From contig NZ_CAJYPS010000007.1 in NCBI RefSeq assembly GCF_913777145.1, forward strand, positions 186,001 through 250,000: DNA of 64,000 nt. Reading direction: 5' to 3'. The stretch is from an uncultured Roseateles sp. Lineage in GTDB: Bacteria > Pseudomonadota > Gammaproteobacteria > Burkholderiales > Burkholderiaceae_C. Position numbers and translations under genes: made by a program. The notes below the pieces were generated by a model. The model was not told the origin of the DNA and made no database searches. It saw nothing but the letters and a program-made list of their open reading frames with translations. Below, piece after piece: positions 14,015 to 19,790 of this stretch (its first letter is position 1; each line of letters starts with the position of its first letter).

Positions 14015-15957
14015 GCACCGACAAGATCGAGAGCATCCCGCTCCGCGCCGACCTGCTGCTGGACAGCGACACCCAGCCCCGCAAGGTCTACGACGAGGCC
14101 AAGCTGCAGGAGCTGGCCGAGAGCATCAAGAGCCAGGGCCTCCTGCAGCCCATCGTGGTGCGGCGCATCGGCCTCCCAGCCCCCCCGCCCACCAGCTATG
14201 AGATCGTCTTCGGCCACCGGCGCGTGCGTGCGTCGCGGCTGGCCGGGCTGGAGTTCATACCGGCCATCGTGCGCGACATGGACGATGCGCAGGTGGCCAC
14301 CGCGCAGATCCACGAGAACCTGGAGCGCGACGACGTGTCGCCCATCGAAGAGGCCGAGGGCTTCGACCGCCTCATGCGCGAGTTCGGCGTCACGGCCAAG
14401 CAGCTGATCGCCGACACCGGCAAGAGCAAGAGCTACATCTACGGCCGCCTGAAGCTGCTCCAGAGCTCGCCTGATGTGCGCGCGGCCATGGCCGACGGCC
14501 TGCCCACTGACGTCGCCATCAAGATTTCGCGCCTCCCCACCGCCGCGCTGCAGGCCAAGGCGCTGGAGGAGGTGCGCGTCACCGAATGGGTCGACGGCCA
14601 GCACGTGCCGGCCGGCTGGATGAGCAACCGCGACGGCCTCGACCAGCTCGAGGACCGCGAGTTCTTCATCCCCATCGCCGACGCCAGCTTCGACCCCGAG
14701 GACAGCAGCCTGCACCCCGAGGGCCGCACCTGCCTGCAGTGCCCGCACAACAGCCGCAACGACGCCGAGGCGGCACTGGCCTTCAGTGCAGACACCTGCA
14801 CCGACGTGCCCTGCTTCGAGCTGCGCACGGCGGCAGCCAAAGAGCGCGAGGTTGAGCAGCACCGCGCGGCGGGCACGCTGATCGAGGGCGAGGAAGCCAA
14901 GCGCGCCGGCAACCTGCTGTACCGGCCGTTTTGGGTGCCTGGTGATGAAGGCGTGATCCGCCTCATCGAACGCATCGCCGAGGACGGCACCACCGTGGGC
15001 GTGGCCCTGGGCCTGATGCGCGAGCAGGGCTTGACCCCGCCCACCATCTACCTGCTGCACCGCCAGCATTACAGCGAGCCGTGCATCCAGCGGCGCGACC
15101 TGCCCGCCTTGTGGGAGGGGGCGGGCCTGCCCAACCCCTGGAAGGCCAAGCTGGCTGAGATCGCTGCCAAGGCAACGGGGGGCGCGACAGGCGCTGGCGA
15201 CGACAGCGAATCCGAAGACGATGCCGACGACAGCCGCCAGGCCGCCCTGCAGTTGCCCATGACGGCCGAGGAAGCCGCCGCCTACGACAACTGGCCAAAG
15301 ATCGAACGCGCCATCCTGAAAGCACTGGCCGCGCGGCCTCGCACGCTCGACGAACTGCGCTACGTGGTGGCCTACGAGGCCAGGTGCAGCGATATGGCTC
15401 CCGATGCAGCCGTCGAGGCCCTGGGCCTGACTGACGAGATGGAACGTGCCAACGAGGAAGCCGGCCTGGAAGCTGCGGAATGGCTGATCTCCAAGCTGCC
15501 CGACCTGGGCGGCGATCAGCTGGCCGTACTGCTGCTGGGCTACGCCATCGACTACACGCTCAGCACGGGCGGCCACCGCCCTACGCTCGCCGCCCGCGTC
15601 GCCATGGCTCGCGCCTACGGCATCAACCCGCTGGACCCCGCCGCGCCGCCCGCCGAGCCCGCCCCTACCCCCTCCACGGCTGCGCGGGCGCAGGAGAAGG
15701 GGGCGCGCGACGTTCGCTATCGCAACGCCGCGACGGGCGAAACCTGGAGCGGCCGCGGCCAGGTGCCCAAATGGCTGCGGGCCAAGCTGGACGACGGCGC
15801 CCAGCTCTCCGAGTTCGCGGTGCAGCCCGACCTGCTGCGGCCCAGCGCCGGCGCTGCCGGCGAGTCCAGTCAGTCGATGCCGGCTGACGCCGGCGATGCC
15901 AGTTCGTTGACGCCGGCTGCCGCCGGCGACGCTTGCGCCGAGGCTGAGACGGTATGA
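14011..15957 (+). CDS. parB: phage ParB/Spo0J-family protein
   Basis: 648 residues. Residues about 5-110 form the ParB N-terminal domain with the box motifs DTQPRKVYDEAKLQELAESI, GHRRVRASRLAG (GERR in most ParBs) and ENLERDDVSPIEEAEG. The HTH that reads parS follows (VTAKQLIADTGKSKSYIYGRLKLL). ParB proteins are CTP-dependent clamps loading at a 14-16-bp palindrome. Beyond residue 200 there is a Cys-containing segment (TCLQCPHNSRND, then DTCTDVPCFEL) that is probably a metal or structural site, and a ~450-residue extension of unknown function. No ParA is nearby; the gene upstream is an 89-residue P-loop protein. The 3' end is GCCGGC-repetitive. Palindrome copy 6 lies inside it. Confidence 0.88.
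   Translation: MSTDKIESIPLRADLLLDSDTQPRKVYDEAKLQELAESIKSQGLLQPIVVRRIGLPAPPPTSYEIVFGHRRVRASRLAGLEFIPAIVRDMDDAQVATAQIHENLERDDVSPIEEAEGFDRLMREFGVTAKQLIADTGKSKSYIYGRLKLLQSSPDVRAAMADGLPTDVAIKISRLPTAALQAKALEEVRVTEWVDGQHVPAGWMSNRDGLDQLEDREFFIPIADASFDPEDSSLHPEGRTCLQCPHNSRNDAEAALAFSADTCTDVPCFELRTAAAKEREVEQHRAAGTLIEGEEAKRAGNLLYRPFWVPGDEGVIRLIERIAEDGTTVGVALGLMREQGLTPPTIYLLHRQHYSEPCIQRRDLPALWEGAGLPNPWKAKLAEIAAKATGGATGAGDDSESEDDADDSRQAALQLPMTAEEAAAYDNWPKIERAILKALAARPRTLDELRYVVAYEARCSDMAPDAAVEALGLTDEMERANEEAGLEAAEWLISKLPDLGGDQLAVLLLGYAIDYTLSTGGHRPTLAARVAMARAYGINPLDPAAPPAEPAPTPSTAARAQEKGARDVRYRNAATGETWSGRGQVPKWLRAKLDDGAQLSEFAVQPDLLRPSAGAAGESSQSMPADAGDASSLTPAAAGDACAEAETV
14786..14801. repeat. 16-bp palindrome, copy 6 (arms intact)
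   Basis: GTGCAGACACCTGCAC: both six-base arms perfect, two changes in the centre. It lies inside the parB-like gene itself, in a third reading frame (SADTCTD). Spacing to copy 5 is 2,385 bp. Confidence 0.6.
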
Positions 15958-16271
15958 CCCCCTCGCCTTCGCCCACCACAGGGCAGCCGCCCATCGTCGG
16001 CTGCCCCACTCGCCTGGTCGACGGCGAGCTCGAGCAGTTCTGCCAGGGCTGCCGGCACTGGTGGCCACTCACGAGCGAGTTCTTCCGCCAGCAGACCGCA
16101 CGCAAGACGGGCTTCGACAGCCGCTGCAAGGCCTGCTACGTCGACTACCAGGCCGAGGTCTACCGCAAGCGCCGCCGGCCCATCCCCCAGCACCTGCGCG
16201 AGCTCGTGAGCGTGCCCTGGCTGGGCAGCCACCCCCGCGCACTCCCCACCTCACCCCGGAGCCCCAAATGA
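15954..16271 (+). CDS. small zinc-finger phage protein
   Basis: 105 residues, start overlapping the ParB-like stop (ATGA). Two CxxC pairs are about 28 residues apart (FCQGC, then RCKAC), separated by WWPLTSEFFRQQTARKTGFDS. This layout occurs in small phage proteins and at the start of HNH nucleases, but no HNH triad follows. It probably binds zinc. It is followed with a 4-nt overlap by the last gene of the operon. Function not recognised beyond this. Confidence 0.6.
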   Translation: MTPSPSPTTGQPPIVGCPTRLVDGELEQFCQGCRHWWPLTSEFFRQQTARKTGFDSRCKACYVDYQAEVYRKRRRPIPQHLRELVSVPWLGSHPRALPTSPRSPK

Positions 16272-16540
16272 TCGGCACCCAACCCACCGGCGCGCTTAGC
16301 GGCGTCGTCATCACCGCCGTCGCGCACGAGGGCCTCAAGGTCCTCGTCGACGGCAAGCCCGCCCGCCTGGCCATCGTCGACGACGCTGGCCAGGTCGTCA
16401 CCGCCAGCCCCCTCGTCGCCCGCGAGGCCGAGGCCGTGGCGCTCAACAGCTACCGCAACTTCCTGCAGGCCAAGGGTCACCTGCGCGTGATGAGCCAGCC
16501 GCTGGTGGATGCTCAAGACTCACAGCCACACAACCTATAA
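16268..16540 (+). CDS. hypothetical phage protein, last gene of rightward operon
   Basis: 90 residues from ATG 16,268, overlapping the preceding stop. Strand-rich beginning (LSGVVITAVAHEGLKVLVDGKPARLAIVDDAGQVVTASPLVAREAEAVALNSYRNFLQAKGHLRV). No family recognised. It closes the rightward early operon; convergent with the AT-richer membrane-protein gene whose stop is 37 bp further. Confidence 0.55.
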   Translation: MIGTQPTGALSGVVITAVAHEGLKVLVDGKPARLAIVDDAGQVVTASPLVAREAEAVALNSYRNFLQAKGHLRVMSQPLVDAQDSQPHNL

Positions 16541-16577
16541 CGGCTTAAACCCACCACCGAAAAGATTCCGCCAAAAA

Positions 16578-17699
16578 TTAGGTACGCCTCGCGGCCTCGA
16601 GTAAATGTTCGGCTACCGATCGACCGGGTGGCGTCAATAAATAGTGAGCCCCCGCCGAGCTAGTGCGCTCGACCGACAGTTGCCCATTGGCAGCCATCTG
16701 CATCATCTTTTCTGCTACCAGTTTAGTTGACAAGGCCATAGAGTCCGCCACAGTCTCTGGCGTGGCAATCCAATTAGGCGCCTTCCTGTAAAGATGCAAG
16801 AGTATTTTAATGCTGATCTCATCAAGAGGCACGAGACCTGCATTTGCGTCGTCAGGTCGCACGGAAAATGCAAGCACCCCCTTCTCAGTCAATTCATATT
16901 GCCCGTCATGTGCAACCAAGTAACCAACCTTTAGCATCTGCTGAACAAGCCGAGACACCGATGCTTGGTCCATCTTCAACTTCTTCGCCAAAACTCCGTT
17001 ATCAACGGCGCCAGGCTGGGCAACCACTAACGCCTTAACGAGAAGCTGCGCAGTCTTGGAGTCAAGCAGCGCCTGCTCAGTAATCCTCAAGTTTTCTGTC
17101 CTTAGCGTTTCAAAGATTGCGCTGTTTTGGCCCCTCATCTGAGTGAACGTTTCATCTACGGATGCCAACCGCGATGTGAGTTCCTTAACGTCGCTAGCCA
17201 GCCTATCCCGCTCCGAAATCAACTCGGACTGTCGAGTTTCTGCCGCGCTCGCAATTTCTCGAAAGCGAGCTCCTTCGGCTTCGATTTTTCGCAACTCTTC
17301 CTCCAAAGCCCGGTATCGCGCCCTGAACTCAGCCCTCAGGGCATTGGATTCTTCTAGCGTCAGAGGAGTTTCTTCTTCGATCTGTGACCGCTGCTTGTTA
17401 TTCGCCCTTTGCTGCCGCAATACAAACCCGTTCACCCATCGAGCCGGGTAGGGGTAGCCAAGAATATATAGCAATGCTGAGGCCAGCGGCAGTATTGCAC
17501 CTCTGAACAACATCGCTTGCCAGTCAGGAAAGGCAACCCGCTGTATCAAATCCAAAGTTGTCGTGACCGTATTTGCAGAGAGCACGATCATTACAAATTT
17601 GTAGTTCCAACCTGCCCAAGCTATCAAGAAACTGCTCAACAACGGGCTAGAAAACCGTTCTGCCAGCGACTGCTGAAGCGATTTAAGTATGTCCTCCAT
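16578..17699 (-). CDS. membrane-anchored winged-helix protein (cargo gene)
   Basis: 373 residues from ATG 17,699, supported by GGGGGAAGG upstream. The N-terminus reads SLQQSLAERFSSPLLSSFLIAWAGWNYKF and forms, with a segment near residues 65-85 (AILPLASALLYILGY), two membrane helices. A coiled coil follows (ALEEELRKIEAEGARFREIASAAE, and RQSELISERDRLASDVKEL). The last ~170 residues hold two winged-helix units: DNGVLAKKLKMDQASVSRLVQQMLKVGYLV and ISIKILLHLYRKAPNWIATPETVADSM. GC is well below neighbours, suggesting a late acquisition. Likely lysogenic conversion or phage defence; no function is established. Confidence 0.65.
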   Translation of the reverse strand: MEDILKSLQQSLAERFSSPLLSSFLIAWAGWNYKFVMIVLSANTVTTTLDLIQRVAFPDWQAMLFRGAILPLASALLYILGYPYPARWVNGFVLRQQRANNKQRSQIEEETPLTLEESNALRAEFRARYRALEEELRKIEAEGARFREIASAAETRQSELISERDRLASDVKELTSRLASVDETFTQMRGQNSAIFETLRTENLRITEQALLDSKTAQLLVKALVVAQPGAVDNGVLAKKLKMDQASVSRLVQQMLKVGYLVAHDGQYELTEKGVLAFSVRPDDANAGLVPLDEISIKILLHLYRKAPNWIATPETVADSMALSTKLVAEKMMQMAANGQLSVERTSSAGAHYLLTPPGRSVAEHLLEAARRT

Positions 17700-17833
17700 G
17701 CCTTCCCCCGAGCCCAAAGTACAACCACATTTGCACAGCCATCCCACCATCTGGGGACCAAAACTTGCCACTCATCTAAGACATCGGCCATAAACATCCA
17801 CCCAGCACAGATCGACGGTTGCGCGCCAAAAAT

Positions 17834-18562
17834 TCAATCCGATGGAAGCACTACACGACGCCTATCACCCTGGCGCACCATCGAGGGCACAAGGTCGATA
17901 GCGAGCAAGACCAAGAAAAGAATAGCAATACTCAGATAAAAATCGGATCCTCGCGGCGGATCATTAAACAAAAACCCCGCACCCACAGCAACAGCAGAAT
18001 TCAAAAAAATAACTGTGCTTAACTTTTTCTTTCGAACAGCCTCTCGCACGTTTGCGAGCTTGGAAATACCAACTATGCGATAGTTAAAATCGTACTTTTG
18101 CCTCTTTGCACTCAGAAGTACGGTGATTAAAATCTGCTCCCCAGGATTGATCAGCAGCGGAGCGAAAATTACCCGATCGCCTTCTATCGAGATATTTGCG
18201 GCAATTTGCTTTGGTTGCAAATCGGTGACTGAAGCATCTAGCACGGTCCCGCCCTCAAAAGAGATCGAGAGAGGCTCGACAAAGTCATCCGCAAGGACGG
18301 CTTGATGTCCCGAGTTGCGCAATGCAAACAGCAGCGCATGGACGTCCCCTACGGATTCACCGTCGAAATAGACAGTCACTCGCTTGGACAGCGCGTCGGC
18401 CACAGTCAGCATTCGCTGCGTTCTTACCAGGCCAAAGCTCAGCTCCTTGATGGAACGCTGCTTTAGGTAGATCACAATCGGGACCAACAGCGCCAGTAGC
18501 GCCAATAGCGCGCTTGGCAATTGCCAGGCACTATCCCTCGCAAGCAACAGCAATCTATCCAT
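17834..18562 (-). CDS. membrane protein at prophage end (cargo gene)
   Basis: 242 residues. An N-terminal membrane helix (LLALLALLVPIVIYL) is followed by a ~150-residue soluble domain of beta type (RVTVYFDGESVGDVHALLFALRNSGHQAVL, VIFAPLLINPGEQILITVLLSAKR, YDFNYRIVGISKLANV), and two C-terminal helices (STVIFLNSAVAVGAGFLF and FYLSIAILFLVLLAIDLV). AT-richer than neighbours, like the gene downstream, and 126 bp from the rimO junction. The two membrane genes probably form a unit, 134 bp apart. The family is not recognised. Confidence 0.6.
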   Translation of the reverse strand: MDRLLLLARDSAWQLPSALLALLALLVPIVIYLKQRSIKELSFGLVRTQRMLTVADALSKRVTVYFDGESVGDVHALLFALRNSGHQAVLADDFVEPLSISFEGGTVLDASVTDLQPKQIAANISIEGDRVIFAPLLINPGEQILITVLLSAKRQKYDFNYRIVGISKLANVREAVRKKKLSTVIFLNSAVAVGAGFLFNDPPRGSDFYLSIAILFLVLLAIDLVPSMVRQGDRRRVVLPSD

Positions 18563-18687
18563 TCACCAAGACCTCCGATAACGGAATCAGTCCGCCATCA
18601 GAGCCTAGCAGCACTAACTGCGCAATGCGGAGAAGCACTTCATTGAGCGTCAGCGAGTGCGCGCAACGACGGTATAAATTTAATGAC

Positions 18688-18700
18688 CTACGGGCAGCCC
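18688..18700. other. prophage right junction (attR region)
   Basis: Here the rimO reading frame (GGC TGC CC on the minus strand) stops matching the known RimO N-terminus and changes to AT-rich sequence (TAGGTCATTAAATTT, on the minus strand). The exact core of the attachment site cannot be set because the left junction is off-window. Confidence 0.6.
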
Positions 18701-18747
18701 AGGCTCACGAAGCCTATCTTGGGCGCAGTGGTGGTCGTGTCGTTCAT
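18688..18747 (-). pseudogene. rimO: rimO 5' fragment, interrupted by the prophage
   Basis: Reads ATG at 18,747 then MNDTTTTAPKIGFVSLGCP followed by TAG. The PKIGFVSLGCP stretch is the start of RimO, the ribosomal protein S12 methylthiotransferase, whose next residues (K-N/A-L-V/T-D-S-E in known members) are missing. The gene lies 63 bp after phaR on the same strand. The change from host to phage sequence falls at the last codons, 18,688-18,693, so the prophage entered the 5' end of rimO. The remainder should lie beyond the left prophage end, outside this window. Confidence 0.9.
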
Positions 18748-18810
18748 CACCGCATTTTCGGTGATGTCACGCAGCGCCCGCGCGCCGCGGGCGAATTCAG
18801 CGTGACCGGC

Positions 18811-19362
18811 TCACTTCTTGGGCGGAAAGCCCGGCATGCCGGGGAACAGCGCGCCAGCGTTCTTCAGCTGTTCCTGCCACTGGTTCAGCAGCGTCTTGGA
18901 CTGCTCCGCATAGCCGCCCATCAGGCCCGACCACATGTCGGGGCTGAAGGCCATGCCGGGCGTGGACTGCTCGGCAAACGCCTGCTGCATGTCGGTGAAG
19001 GCCTGCATCTGGCGCTCCAGCATGCCACCCATCGCACCCTGCATCGCATGGCCGTAGAAGCGGATGATCTGGGCCAGCACCGGTGTGCTGAACAGCGGCA
19101 CGCCGCCGGTCTCCTCCTCCAGGATGATCTGCAGCAGGATGGAGCGGGTCAGGTCCTCGTGGGTCTTGGCGTCGTGCACCTCGAAGCTCGCCCCCTCCAG
19201 CACCATGCGCTTCACGTCGGCCAGCGTGATGTAGCTGCTGGTCTGCGTGTCGTAGAGCCGGCGGTTGGGGTATTTCTTGAGGATGCGCAGGCCGGGCTTG
19301 GGCGCCTCGGCGGCGTTGTCGGGCGGTACATCGGATGCCGGCCTCTTGCGGGCAGTCGCCAT
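18811..19362 (-). CDS. phaR: PhaR, polyhydroxyalkanoate synthesis regulator
   Basis: 183 residues from ATG 19,362, preceded by GGAGA. The PHB accumulation regulator N-terminal domain is plain: ILKKYPNRRLYDTQTSSYITLADVKRMVLEG, followed by the region EDLTRSILLQIILEEETGGVPLFST and a repeated helical portion (MQAFTDMQQAFAEQ). The C-terminus ends in a Pro/Gly tail. PhaR represses phasin and polymer genes and senses PHA polymer. It lies directly upstream of rimO on the same strand, the order I recall for related bacteria. The nearby bdhA also serves PHA metabolism. Confidence 0.93.
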   Translation of the reverse strand: MATARKRPASDVPPDNAAEAPKPGLRILKKYPNRRLYDTQTSSYITLADVKRMVLEGASFEVHDAKTHEDLTRSILLQIILEEETGGVPLFSTPVLAQIIRFYGHAMQGAMGGMLERQMQAFTDMQQAFAEQSTPGMAFSPDMWSGLMGGYAEQSKTLLNQWQEQLKNAGALFPGMPGFPPKK

Positions 19363-19454
19363 GCGGGAGTCTCCTGTGCGGTGCAGCAAATTCTAGGCAG
19401 TCCGACCTAGGCCTTCGGGCGGGTTAACCAGGGAGAAACCGGCAGGATCCAACA

Positions 19455-19488
19455 AAAAACCCCCGGCTCTGTCGAACCGGGGGTTTTT
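19455..19488 (-). terminator. bidirectional terminator downstream of the tRNA genes
   Basis: Perfect inverted repeat AAAAACCCCCGG-N10-CCGGGGGTTTTT with A/T runs on both sides. It lies between the tRNA-Val gene and phaR on the minus strand, so it would end tRNA transcription; the T-run also serves the opposite direction. Confidence 0.85.
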
Positions 19489-19503
19489 GAAAGGCCGATG
19501 CCT

Positions 19504-19580
19504 TGGTAGGCGCGATTGGACTCGAACCAACGACCCCCACCATGTCAAGGTGGTGCTCTAACCAGCTGAGCTACGCGCCT
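19504..19580 (-). tRNA. tRNA-Val (GAC), copy 1
   Basis: Minus strand. The acceptor stem AGGCGCG pairs with CGCGCCT, followed by encoded ACCA. Anticodon loop TTGACAT gives GAC (Val). The T arm GTTCGAGTC and D arm are intact. It differs from copy 2 in the T stem and D loop by single bases. Together with copy 2 it is transcribed leftward from the promoter at 19,747-19,776. Confidence 0.97.
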
Positions 19581-19623
19581 GGAAATTTGTCTTCGCCGGT
19601 CCAGTCCAGCCTCAGGATTCAAA

Positions 19624-19652
19624 AGCCCCGGAGTGGATCACCACCCGGGGCT
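19624..19652 (-). terminator. hairpin between the two tRNA-Val genes
   Basis: AGCCCCGG-N13-CCGGGGCT followed on the minus strand by TTTTGA. It could act as a weak terminator or a processing signal between the tandem tRNAs. Confidence 0.5.
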
Positions 19653-19657
19653 GAATC

Positions 19658-19734
19658 TGGTAGGCGCGATTGGATTCGAACCAACGACCCCCACCATGTC
19701 AAGGTGGTGCTCTAACCAACTGAGCTACGCGCCT
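19658..19734 (-). tRNA. tRNA-Val (GAC), copy 2
   Basis: Minus strand. Same cloverleaf as copy 1: acceptor AGGCGCG/CGCGCCT, encoded ACCA, anticodon GAC. It differs at two bases (GATTCGAACC versus GACTCGAACC, and AACTGAG versus AGCTGAG, plus-strand view). It is the promoter-proximal copy. Confidence 0.97.
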
Positions 19735-19746
19735 GAAGAGCTAAAG

Positions 19747-19776
19747 ACTATAGCACGCTTTTTGGCGCCCCCGCAA
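19747..19776 (-). promoter_or_regulatory. promoter of the tRNA-Val pair
   Basis: Minus strand TTGCGG (19,771-19,776), 18 bp, TATAGT (19,747-19,752), 12 bp upstream of the tRNA 5' end. A good sigma-70 -10 in an otherwise GC-rich stretch. Confidence 0.65.
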
Positions 19777-19790
19777 AAACGCCGCTCGGC

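Larger units (their letters stand above)
1..18690. mobile_element. temperate prophage, right part, inserted in rimO
   Basis: The block carries packaging genes (both terminase subunits, portal), a VapE-type replication protein, an antiterminator-like protein and a Cro/CI/CII switch. The right boundary is set by an interrupted rimO: 19 rimO codons read leftward from 18,747 and then run into foreign sequence at about 18,688-18,693. The left boundary, the capsid, tail and lysis genes and the integrase are not in the window. The last 2.1 kb (16.55-18.69 kb) is visibly AT-richer than the rest. Six copies of a 16-bp palindrome are confined to this element. Temperate nature is inferred from the repressor region; whether the phage is active cannot be told from the sequence. 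Confidence 0.93.

Noticed and set aside
19504..19734. tRNA-Val genes as the prophage attachment site
   Set aside because: Both tRNAs are complete and lie beyond phaR; the junction is clearly inside rimO at about 18,690.
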